Source of the DNA: an uncultured Shewanella sp.
Lineage (GTDB): Bacteria > Pseudomonadota > Gammaproteobacteria > Enterobacterales > Shewanellaceae
Direction: 5' to 3'
DNA length: 64,000 bases
Assembly: GCA_947503555.1 (NCBI GenBank)
Contig: CANNEE010000001.1
Span: 372,001-436,000 of the forward strand
Program-made: the position numbers and the translations under genes
In this document: positions 48,281-60,405 of the stretch, one piece after another
How positions within the stretch are numbered: position 1 is the first letter of the stretch
Layout: the number at the start of each line of letters is the position of its first letter
Notes under the pieces: model-generated
What the model was told of the DNA's origin: nothing
The model's database searches: none
Seen by the model: the letters and a program-made list of their open reading frames with translations, nothing else

Positions 48281-49351
48281 GTGAGAGCGAGTAGACAAGC
48301 GAAAAAATTACTCTTTGCGATTTTAGCTTGGGCTATAGCTATGGCTTCCTTTGTCTTTTTTCGCTATGCACAATCTCCAGAGCTTCCACAATGGGCTGTG
48401 GGCTCGGCCGATCTCGCCACTCTAGCTATCTATATGGGCATTATCTTTGGTAGCTTACATTGGCTATCCAACCTTATTGCCGATTTTAGCGCTATTAGTC
48501 GCCTTCCCTATATTTTTTCTGTCATCTTTAAAGGCTTATTTCTCCTACTGGGTGCAACCACCTTAGCCTATATCACTCAATACCTGAATATGTGGGCAAT
48601 TGAAAATCACACAGCAACCATTAGGCAGATGCTTACTGTGCATATTGTCTACAGCCCTTCATTTCAAGCTTTGATGGTATACCTAGTTGTCGTCAGAGTC
48701 GGCCTTGCCTTTATAGAACAGATGGCACTCTTGGTCGGCCCAAGAGTACTGCTCAATATTGGCATGGGAAAATATCATAAACCTAGGTATGAGCAGAGCC
48801 TATTTCTCTATATCGACATGGTCGCTTCTACGGCCCACGCAGAATCCCTTGGCGACTACCGTTTTAGTCGCTTAATTCAAGACAGCTTTAGTCTGCTCTC
48901 TGATACGGTTGCTAATAACGAAGCTGAAATCTATCGCTATATGGGTGATGCCGTCTTTATTCACTGGCCTTTAGAGAAAGGTGTGGTGGAAGATAGATGT
49001 ATGAATATCTATTTTGAATTTAGCCAGCAACTTAATTGGCAGCGTAAATATTTTGAAGAACAATATGGCTTTGTTCCAAAATTTAAAGCTGCAGCTCATT
49101 GTGGGCAGGTAGTCGCAGCTGTCGTTGGAGTGCAGAAACAAGAAATCAGTTTTTTCAGCGACGTCATCAACACCTTAGCGAGACTACAAGATCAATGCAA
49201 TCCCCTTGGACAACGCATGTTGATATCTGGCTCTCTTGCTTCACGTTTAGAAAATGATAACAGCCAATACCAACTCGCCAATCTCGGTCCCATTAAACTA
49301 AAAGGGAAACAACACTCGATCGAAGTCTTTGGTGTTTCCCCTAAAGCGTAA
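48281..49351 (+). CDS. cyaC: Membrane class III adenylate cyclase CyaC
   Basis: Makes cAMP. Five or six membrane helices fill about residues 1-160. The catalytic domain follows: metal-binding aspartates in LYIDMVAST and YRYMGDAVFI, and the INTLARLQ segment in place of the usual VNLAARL. In Shewanella oneidensis a membrane class III cyclase of this kind beside oxyR supports anaerobic respiration through CRP, and the same neighbours here support the name. A GTG at 48281 is the start; the nearby ATG (48267) is out of frame. Confidence 0.88.
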   Translation: MRASRQAKKLLFAILAWAIAMASFVFFRYAQSPELPQWAVGSADLATLAIYMGIIFGSLHWLSNLIADFSAISRLPYIFSVIFKGLFLLLGATTLAYITQYLNMWAIENHTATIRQMLTVHIVYSPSFQALMVYLVVVRVGLAFIEQMALLVGPRVLLNIGMGKYHKPRYEQSLFLYIDMVASTAHAESLGDYRFSRLIQDSFSLLSDTVANNEAEIYRYMGDAVFIHWPLEKGVVEDRCMNIYFEFSQQLNWQRKYFEEQYGFVPKFKAAAHCGQVVAAVVGVQKQEISFFSDVINTLARLQDQCNPLGQRMLISGSLASRLENDNSQYQLANLGPIKLKGKQHSIEVFGVSPKA

Positions 49352-49377
49352 TCATAAATTCAATCTAGTTAACCTGA

Positions 49378-50286
49378 CTATTTTGCCTGTTCAAGTAACG
49401 ATTGGATCTCTTGGCCTAAGGTTCTAAAGGTTAAAATACGACTGGTTGTTTGACGCCAAACTAAGCCAATATCACGATACGGCGCATCACCTGGCGGCGT
49501 CACCACTTCAAGCTCAGTATCATGTAAGATGCCCGCATCTATGGCCATTTGAGGCAGAAAAGTTGTTCCGAGTTTACTATTCACCATCTGTACTAAGGTA
49601 TGCAGACTCGTGGCAGCAAAGGGGTTAACCTTAGCCGTATCCTCTAATTGGCAAGCTGATACAGCATGACCAGTAATACAATGCTCCGCCTGCAGTAAAA
49701 AAATGCTTTCATCAGGCATGGCTTGATAATCCAGAGGCTCAGGCATATTTGAGACCAGATCCTTGTGTACCACCATTTTAAAAGGATCTATACCCACCTT
49801 CATGCTGTGATAACCCGAAACATCTACGGGTAAGGCCAAAATTAACAGATCTAACTCACCTTTACCTAGCGCCTGCAGCAATCTCTCTGTGGTATCTTCT
49901 TTAAGCAGTAAGCTTAAGTCAGGGTAGGCTTTTTGGCATTGCTTGACGACACGGCTTAACAGGAATGGCGCAATAGTGGGAATACAACCTAAACGTATCT
50001 CCCCGGTCATAGGCTCGCCTTGGTTTTTGACCAACTCCACCATATCATCGACATCAGTTAACACCTTGCGGGCACGCTGCACCACCTCTTCACCAATAGC
50101 AGTAAACATAAAAGACTTATGATCACGCTCAATAAGCTGATGACCTAGCTGTTCTTCTAAATTTTGAATGCCACTGGAAAGAGTAGACTGGCTTACAAAA
50201 CAAACTTTTGCGGCTCGATTAAAGTTTTGCTGCTGATAAAGATTAACCAAATAATAAAGGTTTTTTAAGCTTGGCATTGCCTTCAT
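49378..50286 (-). CDS. oxyR: Hydrogen-peroxide-inducible regulator OxyR (LysR family)
   Basis: Peroxide sensor. N-terminal helix-turn-helix (NFNRAAKVCFVSQSTLSSGIQ), and the redox pair in AEHCITGHAVSAC, a C-x8-C spacing equal to C199/C208 of Escherichia coli OxyR. About 302 residues. The start is uncertain: the ATG at 50286 is used; an ATG at 50277 and an upstream TTG are also open, and none has a good ribosome site. Divergent from the GGDEF gene; the shared 195-bp gap shows no obvious operator. Confidence 0.93.
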   Translation of the reverse strand: MKAMPSLKNLYYLVNLYQQQNFNRAAKVCFVSQSTLSSGIQNLEEQLGHQLIERDHKSFMFTAIGEEVVQRARKVLTDVDDMVELVKNQGEPMTGEIRLGCIPTIAPFLLSRVVKQCQKAYPDLSLLLKEDTTERLLQALGKGELDLLILALPVDVSGYHSMKVGIDPFKMVVHKDLVSNMPEPLDYQAMPDESIFLLQAEHCITGHAVSACQLEDTAKVNPFAATSLHTLVQMVNSKLGTTFLPQMAIDAGILHDTELEVVTPPGDAPYRDIGLVWRQTTSRILTFRTLGQEIQSLLEQAK

Positions 50287-50481
50287 AGTGTCGATTACCA
50301 ATTCACATTTCAATTAATTTTGCCAATCTAACATACTTATGTACAAGCTGTCGTTAGAGTTAAATAAACTTGTGATATGCCAAGGCTAAAAATAGTAAGT
50401 TATTAATCAACAATAAAATTGGCATCTCATCTAGATAAACCTATACTGGTTCTGTGCTAGAACTACTGGAATACTCAAGGA

Positions 50482-52239
50482 ATGAGGCGACTTTTCTTTG
50501 CGCTAACGCTAATATTGCTTCTTTACCTCCCCAATGCATTGGCCATTGAGCAGGTCACTCTCACCAACGACAATCGAATGTTGCCGGTGGCGCAGTTATT
50601 TCATCAGCTTGAACCCAGTCAAGCACAAGCCTTATCCCTAGGCTCAACAACCCCACAATTACAGTCAATCAACGCAAATAACACTTGGTATCAACTTACA
50701 CTTGTTAACAGGAGTTCATTAGCGAAAGTATTTATACTTACTCGACCCCAAAACCTTATCGCTGACTCCTCATTGCTTTTGTCCCGTGCCAGTCAATCTT
50801 TTCAAATGCTGACACCACAGCCCCTCACCTGGCCCTTCAATGGCAGTGCATATCAACTTGAACTAGCCCCAGGAGAGCAGGTTCACTTATACACCCAAGA
50901 GATAGATCAAGTACCTACACAGTTATGGGCACAAACATGGTGGCAGCAATATCAACAGCAACAAAGCCTTATCGGCGCTTTCTCCTGGGGAGGACTGATC
51001 AGTTTATTGCTCATTCAAGCTTGCTTGTTCCTGTTTGTCCCCATTCTTCCAAGAAGCCTATTTATGTTGCAACTCCTAGCCACTGTATTGGTTTTATATC
51101 GCACTGGTGCAGAGACCTATATTGACGTACTCAAATATCTAGACCTTTCATGGCCACTGCTTATCGCTCTAGCAAGCTTACTCCTTTTTACCACATTAAA
51201 GTCACTGCTCATTCAAGACATAACTAAGCCCTTTGCAATTAGTTTCTACCTTCTTGCTGCAGCCAGCTTATTGCTCACCTCTTGGTATATGCTCGCACCC
51301 ACCAGTCAATCTCAGTTATATGTCATAGGCTCTTTACTACTCATCATCTTACATCAAGCTGCAATGCTACTTTCTAGTATCAAGCAAGGATATCAACAAG
51401 GACATTTAGCCATCCTAGGAGTCTATATCAGCTTCAGCATTCTAGGGGTATCTCTTTTGCAAGTAACCAAGATTACCGAGCTAAGCTACCTTTATTTTTC
51501 TGCTTCAGCCATGAGCTTATTGGGTGTCTTGTTTTCTCTTAGCCTACTGACGAGTAGAGCAAAAAGCTCAATAAAACTAGAGGCCATGACCTCTAAACAG
51601 CTCAAGCATAAAAATACACAAGCAAAGAGCCATGATGGGCTTGAAAACTCAGATATCGCAAAAAAACTCAGTGAACTTGAGGTAGACCATAAACTGCTGC
51701 AACAAAAAAATGCAATCGACTTTCTGACTGGCATCAAGAACCGTCAATTCTTCGATGAGAAGTACCACAAAGAGCTCGCAATAAGCGCTAGGGAGAAAAA
51801 GCCACTAGGCCTGATCCTTGTCGATCTCGATTTTTTCAAGAAGGTCAATGATAATTATGGGCATCAGGTTGGAGATGAAGTATTAAAGGAGGTCGCTAAG
51901 CGTCTCTATTTTTCACTTAAACGTCCAGCCGACGCCGTCTGTCGGTATGGGGGAGAAGAGTTTGCCATTATACTTCCAAACACCCCTTTACAAGGAGCGC
52001 TTTATATTGCGCAAACGATAAATGCTGCAGTCAAGACTAAGCCAATTCTCACCAGCGCAGGGCCAATTAATATCACGCTAAGCCAAGGGGTTACCGCTAA
52101 AGTCATTCAACTTAGCGATCAAGAGAGTAAATTACTCAATGATGCAGACAAAGCGCTCTATAAGGCAAAAAGCAACGGTAGAGATAGAATTGAAGTGGCC
52201 TCAGATAAGCCGTTTCTCGTTAAAAGCTCTAATTCATGA
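50482..52239 (+). CDS. 7TM sensor diguanylate cyclase (GGDEF)
   Basis: Predicted to make cyclic di-GMP. Signal peptide (about 1-21), periplasmic domain to about 165, seven membrane helices (about 170-360, a 7TMR-DISM layout), a coiled coil (about 385-415) and the GGDEF domain (425-575). The active loop RYGGEEF is intact, and RPAD five residues before it is the RxxD inhibitory site, so product feedback is likely. It stands between oxyR and hptA with its own terminator. Confidence 0.92.
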   Translation: MRRLFFALTLILLLYLPNALAIEQVTLTNDNRMLPVAQLFHQLEPSQAQALSLGSTTPQLQSINANNTWYQLTLVNRSSLAKVFILTRPQNLIADSSLLLSRASQSFQMLTPQPLTWPFNGSAYQLELAPGEQVHLYTQEIDQVPTQLWAQTWWQQYQQQQSLIGAFSWGGLISLLLIQACLFLFVPILPRSLFMLQLLATVLVLYRTGAETYIDVLKYLDLSWPLLIALASLLLFTTLKSLLIQDITKPFAISFYLLAAASLLLTSWYMLAPTSQSQLYVIGSLLLIILHQAAMLLSSIKQGYQQGHLAILGVYISFSILGVSLLQVTKITELSYLYFSASAMSLLGVLFSLSLLTSRAKSSIKLEAMTSKQLKHKNTQAKSHDGLENSDIAKKLSELEVDHKLLQQKNAIDFLTGIKNRQFFDEKYHKELAISAREKKPLGLILVDLDFFKKVNDNYGHQVGDEVLKEVAKRLYFSLKRPADAVCRYGGEEFAIILPNTPLQGALYIAQTINAAVKTKPILTSAGPINITLSQGVTAKVIQLSDQESKLLNDADKALYKAKSNGRDRIEVASDKPFLVKSSNS

Positions 52240-52256
52240 ACCTTAAGAATTCCCAT

Positions 52257-52288
52257 AAAAAAACGCTAACCTAAGTTAGCGTTTTTTT
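52257..52288. terminator. Bidirectional terminator after the GGDEF gene and hptA
   Basis: Perfect 14-bp arms (52257-52270 and 52275-52288) with A and T ends; it serves convergent genes on both strands. Confidence 0.92.
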
Positions 52289-52306
52289 ATGATTCGTGCA
52301 TCGCAA

Positions 52307-52672
52307 TTAAGCTCTATCTTCTAAAAAATGCTTTAATCGCTGTAAGTCATCCTGTGCATTGTCAGAAATGATTTTTAACCACACTTGGTGATCCGTTTCC
52401 CACTGTGCTTCTTCACCATGCTGCAATAATTGAGCATATTCTTGAATACGTCTTAGTCCCACAGAGCCTGCTGCACCTTTAAACTTATGGGCCTCTGCGC
52501 ACAGTGTTTCTTTATCACCCGCTTCTTTCGCTTTCACTAAGTTACTTACATACTCAGGCATTAATTGCTCGAATAACACAACACTTTTCAATAAAGTGCC
52601 AGCACCAATAGCACTACAATATTGTTCAAGGGTATTAAGGTCTAATATGGATTCTAGTTCTGCTGTCGCCAT
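52307..52672 (-). CDS. hptA: Histidine phosphotransfer protein HptA
   Basis: Single Hpt-domain protein of 121 residues. The phosphorylated histidine is in AEAHKFKGAAGSVGL near 60. In Shewanella oneidensis HptA passes phosphate to ArcA because its sensor kinase lacks an Hpt domain; the gene here has the same neighbours (oxyR, yhcC, gltBD). The ATG at 52672 has GGGG 7 bases upstream; the frame is open 22 codons further up without support. Confidence 0.9.
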   Translation of the reverse strand: MATAELESILDLNTLEQYCSAIGAGTLLKSVVLFEQLMPEYVSNLVKAKEAGDKETLCAEAHKFKGAAGSVGLRRIQEYAQLLQHGEEAQWETDHQVWLKIISDNAQDDLQRLKHFLEDRA

Positions 52673-52893
52673 GTAGGCACCCCTTTGTGATATTCGCGTA
52701 CGGTATAAATTCTTTGTCCCTATAATACTCTCAATCATTTTTGGCGCAATAGATTCATCAATATCAAGCGAAATTCTTTTAATATTTAACCATTTATTAA
52801 CGGTTAATATTCAATCTGATAATTTTTTGACGCTTTGGAATAAAATCAAAGTTAAAGACGAGAGTTCACACATTGACATGGACACTCCACCAT

Positions 52894-53817
52894 CTAGACC
52901 TCAAATGGCGATGCGGTATTGGCTCCTTGACCGCCATGGGCGAGTAAGTTATCAACAATAGCGACTAAACCATCCCAACGAAAAGCACACCAATCAGGAG
53001 CAAGTAATAACGGCTTCTTAGCATAGGCGGTCACTCGATGGAAGATCACCTCTTTAGGTGTTGCCCTTATCATCTCACCAACGCTGGCGGAGTAGGTTTC
53101 TTTATCTAACAGTTGCATCTTATTTGCCCGCCAAGCTTTGGCCATGGTACTGCCTTCGACTATATGCAGAGGATGCAGCTTTAATCCATCAACCCCATGG
53201 GACAACACTGCATCAAGTGTCGTCATATAGTCATCATGGGTCTCACCGGGTAACCCCAATATAAGGTGAGTACAGACCTTTAGCCCTAAAGCTCTGGCCC
53301 GAGTGACTGTATCAACATACTCAGCCATACCATGCCCCCGGTTGATGCGTTTGAGTGTTTGCTCATTGGCTGTCTGCAATCCAAGCTCCAACCACACATC
53401 TAAACCTTTATTCTGATAATCGACTAATAAGTCGAGCACCTCATCAGGCACACAATCAGGTCGCGTTCCCACGCAAAGCCCAACGATATCTTTATCGGCA
53501 ATGGCTTCATCATACTTTTGCTTTAGCACTCGGTACTCGTCATAAGTACTGGTATAGGCTTGAAAATAGGCGATATATTTTCCACTCGATTTCTCCAGCC
53601 TAGCTTTGCCTTGATTGAGCTGCTCTGAAATTGTCAGCTTTGTCCCTTGCTCGGGATTAAAAGATGCCACATTACAGAAAGTACAACCTCCCTTACCTAA
53701 AGTGCCGTCGCGATTAGGGCAAGTAAACTTTGCATCAATGGTCAACTTTCTGATACGAGAGCCGTAAGTCGCCTTGCAGACACTGCCAAAGGTATTAACG
53801 TGACTATCTAACCCCAA
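52894..53817 (-). CDS. yhcC: Radical SAM protein YhcC (TIGR01212 family)
   Basis: Iron-sulfur radical SAM enzyme of unknown reaction. The cluster cysteines are in FTCPNRDGT and GGCTFCNVASF, an unusual C-x11-C-x2-C layout typical of this family. The start is unclear: no ATG precedes the conserved region. A TTG at 53817 has AAGG 9 bases upstream and gives the family-like N-terminus (G-L-D-S-H-V-N-T-F-G). Other TTG/GTG codons lie up to 53862. Confidence 0.88.
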   Translation of the reverse strand: MGLDSHVNTFGSVCKATYGSRIRKLTIDAKFTCPNRDGTLGKGGCTFCNVASFNPEQGTKLTISEQLNQGKARLEKSSGKYIAYFQAYTSTYDEYRVLKQKYDEAIADKDIVGLCVGTRPDCVPDEVLDLLVDYQNKGLDVWLELGLQTANEQTLKRINRGHGMAEYVDTVTRARALGLKVCTHLILGLPGETHDDYMTTLDAVLSHGVDGLKLHPLHIVEGSTMAKAWRANKMQLLDKETYSASVGEMIRATPKEVIFHRVTAYAKKPLLLAPDWCAFRWDGLVAIVDNLLAHGGQGANTASPFEV

Positions 53818-54218
53818 AATATGCAACCTTATATCAAGTGAAAAACTCACTATTATAAGCAATAACTAAAACAAGGGCTGAAAGCAGCTTCAAGTTAGCG
53901 ACACCTCTCACAAAACCAGCGTAATTGCCACCCTTATCGAAATTCAAAGCAACAAAAAGGCGCAAGTTAACAAATTGCATAAATAGTCATAGCAAGCTGG
54001 TTTTATATCGATTATCCATGAATGAAAAATCATTATTTTCAATACCATCAAAGCTCATAAGTCTTGTTAAATTTAAGTAAAACCCAGATTAAATAAAAAT
54101 GTTTTTCTTTTTATTCATAAGGTTATACATGGCGTTTTGCAGTTTACGTAAAGGTAACCCTCTTGTAGTTTATATAAGAAATATGACTAATCTACTAGAG
54201 TTTATGCAATTAATTGAT

Positions 54219-54247
54219 TTGACCTTTAGTCAAAGTCACGCTAATTT
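54219..54247 (+). promoter_or_regulatory. gltB: Predicted promoter of gltBD
   Basis: TTGACC (54219-54224), a 17-base spacer, TAATTT (54242-54247), giving a start near 54254 and a leader of about 87 bases. The rest of the 520-bp yhcC-gltB gap is AT-rich; palindrome-like stretches near 54010-54060 recall ArgR boxes but are too weak to call. Confidence 0.5.
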
Positions 54248-54340
54248 GGGTGGTTCGGGTGCATATCTATTAATTATATACTTTTCCCCCGAGGAGTAGA
54301 GCTGTAGTAAAGCAATGAGTGTAGTGAGGGAGATTTTTAT

Positions 54341-57300
54341 ATGAGTTTATATCATCCTAGTTTTGAGCGGGATAACTGTGGTTTCGGACTGATAGCGCAA
54401 ATGGATGGCGAACCTAGCCACCGCATCGTGCGTACCGCCATCCATGGCTTAGATCGTATGAAACATAGAGGTGGTATTGCTGCCGATGGACGCACTGGTG
54501 ATGGTTGTGGTCTGCTTATGCAAATGCCTGAAGGCTTTTTTAAAGCAATAGCAGAAGAAAACGATTGGCACTTAAGCCGACGTTTTGCCGTTGGTATGTT
54601 GTTTCTAAGTCAAGATGAAGACAAAGCGGAACAGGTAAAGTCACTGTTAGAAGCAGAGCTAGCAAAAGAAACCTTAGGCGTTGCAGGCTGGCGTCAAGTG
54701 CCAATCAACCCAGATGTACTAGGTGAAATAGGTAAAGCTAGCCTTCCCAACATAGTACAAGTGTTAATTAACGCTCCCATCGGTTGGCGCGAAAAAGATC
54801 TTGAGCGTCGCCTTTATATGGCTAGACGTCGCCTTGAACAACAAATTACTGATGATAAAGACTTCTATGTTGCCAGCTTGTCTGGTCAGGTCATCGTCTA
54901 TAAAGGCTTAATGATGCCTGCGGACCTTCCCGCTTTCTATCAAGACTTGGCCGATCTACGTCTACAAAGCTCTATCTGTCTATTTCATCAAAGATTCTCA
55001 ACTAATACTTCGCCAAAATGGCCTCTTGCTCAGCCTTTTAGATACCTAGCCCATAACGGTGAGATCAATACGATTACGGGTAACCGTCAGTGGGCCAAAG
55101 CGAGAGCCTACAAATTTAATGCGCCGCTGTTACCCGATCTTCAGCAAGCTGCACCTTTTGTTAATGAAACGGGCTCAGACTCTTCGTCTCTCGATAATAT
55201 GTTAGAGATGCTGCTCTCAGGCGGCATGGACTTGTACCGGGCTATGCGTCTACTTATTCCACCTGCATGGCAAAGTAACCCAGAGATGGATGAAGAGCTA
55301 AAAGCCTTCTATGACTTTAACTCTATGCATATGGAGCCTTGGGATGGCCCAGCCGGTATAGTAATGACCAATGGTCGTCACGTGGCCTGTGCTGTCGACC
55401 GTAACGGCTTGCGCCCTTCACGCTATATGATCACTAAGGACAGAATCCTAACTCTGGCCTCAGAGATAGGTATTTGGGACTATGCCCCAGATGAAGTCAT
55501 CGAAAAGGGCCGTGTGGGGCCGGGTGAGCTATTAGTTCTCGATACCATGAACGGTAAACTGTACCACTCCTTTGAAATTGATGATGACTTGAAACGTCGT
55601 CACCCATACAAAGAGTGGATGGCAAAACACAGCCAAGTATTAACCCCAGCTGAGCAACTTCCTAGTGAACAACAAGGCAAAAGCGAATTCGATGCCAAAC
55701 AGTTGGTGCAATATCAAAAGCAATTTGGTTACACACGCGAAGAATTAGAGCAAGTTATTTGGGTGCTAGCGAGCCGTGGTGAAGAAGCAACGGGCTCCAT
55801 GGGGGACGATACTCCTATGGCAGTTTTGTCGAAAAAGAATCGCTCCATTTACGACTACTTTAGACAGAAGTTTGCTCAGGTCACTAACCCAGCGATTGAC
55901 CCTCTGCGCGAAAAGCATGCTATGTCACTGGCAACCTGTGCCGGACGCGAGCAGAACCTCTTTAACGAAACCATGGGCCATGCATATCGAGTAATGTTTA
56001 ACTCACCTGTGCTACTGCTCAGTGATTTCAACCAGCTATTGGCACTAGATAGCACTAACTATCGTGCTAGCACAGTCGACTTAAATTATGACGAATCTGA
56101 AGGGCTACAAGCTGCGATTGAGCGCGTGCGTGACGAGGCCGAGCGTTTAGCCACTACAGGCACCACCCTACTGATTCTGTCCGATAGAGCCGTTGCCAAG
56201 AATCGCCAAGTCATTCCGGCAGCCATGGCAGTCGGTGCTGTACAAAGAATGCTGGTCGATAAGAGCCTGCGCTGTGACACCAACATCATAGTCGAAACCG
56301 CATCGGCTAGAGATCCGCACCACTTTGCAGTACTACTTGGCTTTGGTGCGACAGCCATCTATCCATACTTAGCCTATGAGTCAATCGCCGATCTCGCCCA
56401 GCGTCACCAAGTCGATGATATCACTCCACTGCTGATCAACTTCCGTGCAGGTATCGATAAAGGTCTACGTAAAATCATGTCTAAGATGGGCATCATTACC
56501 GTGGCCTCCTATCGTTGTAGCCAGCAATTTGAAGCTGTAGGTCTGGCAGATGATGTTATCGAGCTTTGCTTCAATGGCGTGGTATCGCGCATTCAAGGCG
56601 CAAGTTTCTCGCACATCGCAACTGATACCAAAGAGCTACACACCAATGCCTTTAGAGCTCATATGCCATTGCCTCAGGGTGGTCTGCTCAAATATGTGGA
56701 AGGGGGCGAGTACCACTGCTTCAACCCTGATGTGGTCAATACCCTGCAAGCGAGTCTAAAAGATCAAGACTACCTGACTTATAAGCGCTTCACTAAATTG
56801 GTGGACGATAGACCCATAGCCACCTTAAGGGATCTGATTGATATCAAGACTCCTGAACAAGGCATAGATGAGTCAAAAGTAGAAGATGCGAAAAACCTCT
56901 ACCCACGCTTTGACTCTGCGGCTATGAGTATCGGGGCTCTAAGCCCTGAAGCCCACGAAGCCCTAGCCATCGCCATGAACCGTCTCGGCGGCCGCTCTAA
57001 CTCGGGTGAAGGTGGTGAAGATCAGCGCAGATTCAACTCAGAGCGCAACTCAGCGATTAAGCAGATTGCATCGGGACGTTTCGGTGTCACGGCGCATTAC
57101 CTAGTGAACGCCGAAGTATTACAAATCAAAGTCGCTCAAGGCGCTAAACCGGGCGAAGGTGGCCAGCTTCCTGGCCACAAGGTCAGTGTGGAAATTGCAG
57201 GCCTGCGTTACGCACGCCCAGGTGTTACCTTAATCTCGCCACCACCACACCACGATATCTACTCAATTGAAGATCTCGCCCAGCTTATCTTTGATCTGAA

Positions 57301-58789
57301 ACAGATTAATCCTACAGTGCTGGTATCAGTCAAACTGGTATCTGAACCTGGCATTGGTACCATTGCTACAGGTGTGGCTAAAGCCTATGCCGATATGATC
57401 ACTGTCTCCGGCTATGATGGCGGCACGGGCGCGAGCCCTATCACTTCGGTTAAATATGCCGGTAGCCCATGGGAGCTAGGTCTTGCTGAGGTACAGCAAG
57501 CACTGGTTGAAAACGGTCTGCGTCACAAGATCCGCCTGCAAGTGGATGGCGGCTTAAAGACAGGCCTAGATGTAGTAAAAGCTGCGCTATTAGGCGCCGA
57601 AAGCTTTGGCTTCGGTACTGTGCCTATGATTGCCCTAGGTTGTAAATATCTACGTATCTGTCATCTCAACAACTGTGCTACCGGTGTCGCAACCCAAAAT
57701 GCTGAGCTGCGTGAAAAACATTACCATGGCCTACCTGAGCGAGTGATGACTTACTTTGAGTTTGTCGCCCAAGAAGTGCGCGAGTGGATGGCGAAACTTG
57801 GCGTGGCCAAATTTGAAGATCTAGTTGGTCGTACCGATTGGCTCTACGCCCTTGATGGCGTAACCGAAAAGCAGATGGGGCTCGATCTTGCTCCTATACT
57901 GCATCAGCCTAAGGTTCCCGAGTCTTCGGCTCGAGTATGGTTAGAGACCAACCCACCGTCAGACCCTGGTCAGCTCAACCAAGATCTGGTCAAACATTGC
58001 CAACAAGCTGTCGATAATAGCGAAGAGCTATCAGCCTGTTTTGCCATTAACAACACCGACCGTTCTGTAGGCGCAAGTCTTTCCGGTTATATTGCCAGAA
58101 CCCATGGCGTCAAAGGAACCAAAGCACCGATTAAACTGAGCTTTAACGGCAGCGCGGGCCAAAGCTTTGGGGTTTGGAATAGCCCAGGTCTTGAGCTCAA
58201 AGTCTGTGGTGATGCTAACGACTATGTGGGTAAAGGCATGTCTGGCGGTAAAATAAGCATCAATCCGCCTCTTGGCAGCCACTTTGAGTCCCAAGTCTCC
58301 ACCATTGTGGGTAACACCTGTCTCTATGGTGCGACAGGGGGCAAACTCTTTGCTGCGGGTCAAGCCGGCGAGCGCTTTGCAGTGCGTAATTCAGGTGCCA
58401 TCGCCGTTGTGGAAGGGCTTGGTGATAATGGATGTGAGTATATGACTGGCGGCATTGTCGTAGTACTTGGCCGTACTGGGGTCAACTTCGGTGCGGGCAT
58501 GACAGGTGGTTTCGCCTATGTATTTGATCGCTTAGGACGCTTCACTCCTAGGGTTAATACTGAAATGGTGGATCTACATAAGCTGACATCGCCCATTCAT
58601 CAGGCTCACTTAAAGGGGTTAATTGAAGAGCACGTCGCAGAGACAGGCAGCGAGCATGGCAAGATGATTCTGAGCGACTTTGATAACTGGCTCGACTGCT
58701 TCAAGCTGGTGAAACCTAAGAATATCGCCGTTGAGGATCTGCTCAAGGCACAAAACATTGAACCTGAATTAGCGGTTAAAGCGGGGTAG
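54341..58789 (+). CDS. gltB: Glutamate synthase (NADPH) large subunit
   Basis: Converts glutamine and 2-oxoglutarate to glutamate. The N-terminal amidotransferase cysteine is C13 (in D-N-C-G-F-G) after a short propeptide. FMN-binding synthase domain with GGRSNSGEGGED near 885; [3Fe-4S] cysteines in CKYLRICHLNNC near 1105. C-terminal beta-helix (GASLSGYIAR, MTGGIVVVLG). 1482 residues, normal. 6 bp before gltD. Confidence 0.98.
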   Translation: MSLYHPSFERDNCGFGLIAQMDGEPSHRIVRTAIHGLDRMKHRGGIAADGRTGDGCGLLMQMPEGFFKAIAEENDWHLSRRFAVGMLFLSQDEDKAEQVKSLLEAELAKETLGVAGWRQVPINPDVLGEIGKASLPNIVQVLINAPIGWREKDLERRLYMARRRLEQQITDDKDFYVASLSGQVIVYKGLMMPADLPAFYQDLADLRLQSSICLFHQRFSTNTSPKWPLAQPFRYLAHNGEINTITGNRQWAKARAYKFNAPLLPDLQQAAPFVNETGSDSSSLDNMLEMLLSGGMDLYRAMRLLIPPAWQSNPEMDEELKAFYDFNSMHMEPWDGPAGIVMTNGRHVACAVDRNGLRPSRYMITKDRILTLASEIGIWDYAPDEVIEKGRVGPGELLVLDTMNGKLYHSFEIDDDLKRRHPYKEWMAKHSQVLTPAEQLPSEQQGKSEFDAKQLVQYQKQFGYTREELEQVIWVLASRGEEATGSMGDDTPMAVLSKKNRSIYDYFRQKFAQVTNPAIDPLREKHAMSLATCAGREQNLFNETMGHAYRVMFNSPVLLLSDFNQLLALDSTNYRASTVDLNYDESEGLQAAIERVRDEAERLATTGTTLLILSDRAVAKNRQVIPAAMAVGAVQRMLVDKSLRCDTNIIVETASARDPHHFAVLLGFGATAIYPYLAYESIADLAQRHQVDDITPLLINFRAGIDKGLRKIMSKMGIITVASYRCSQQFEAVGLADDVIELCFNGVVSRIQGASFSHIATDTKELHTNAFRAHMPLPQGGLLKYVEGGEYHCFNPDVVNTLQASLKDQDYLTYKRFTKLVDDRPIATLRDLIDIKTPEQGIDESKVEDAKNLYPRFDSAAMSIGALSPEAHEALAIAMNRLGGRSNSGEGGEDQRRFNSERNSAIKQIASGRFGVTAHYLVNAEVLQIKVAQGAKPGEGGQLPGHKVSVEIAGLRYARPGVTLISPPPHHDIYSIEDLAQLIFDLKQINPTVLVSVKLVSEPGIGTIATGVAKAYADMITVSGYDGGTGASPITSVKYAGSPWELGLAEVQQALVENGLRHKIRLQVDGGLKTGLDVVKAALLGAESFGFGTVPMIALGCKYLRICHLNNCATGVATQNAELREKHYHGLPERVMTYFEFVAQEVREWMAKLGVAKFEDLVGRTDWLYALDGVTEKQMGLDLAPILHQPKVPESSARVWLETNPPSDPGQLNQDLVKHCQQAVDNSEELSACFAINNTDRSVGASLSGYIARTHGVKGTKAPIKLSFNGSAGQSFGVWNSPGLELKVCGDANDYVGKGMSGGKISINPPLGSHFESQVSTIVGNTCLYGATGGKLFAAGQAGERFAVRNSGAIAVVEGLGDNGCEYMTGGIVVVLGRTGVNFGAGMTGGFAYVFDRLGRFTPRVNTEMVDLHKLTSPIHQAHLKGLIEEHVAETGSEHGKMILSDFDNWLDCFKLVKPKNIAVEDLLKAQNIEPELAVKAG

Positions 58790-60205
<1,416 letters not shown>

Positions 60206-60405
60206 TCTCCCTCGAGGGTATAGGTGTATTTGTTGATATGCTTATGCCCTCACTCACACATAGTGCAAAACACTTCTAAGTTCATGATTTTTATCATTGG
60301 ATGACACTTATAACCTTTAAGCCTCACATATTACATTATCCCTGTGCTATATTAGCCCGCATATTTATTCTTAGTTTTTCTCCGCTTTAATCAAAAGGTC
60401 ACTCA

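Noticed and set aside
54099-54299. 66-residue ORF upstream of gltB
   Set aside because: It overlaps the predicted gltB promoter, lacks a ribosome site and shows no domain; treated as leader sequence.
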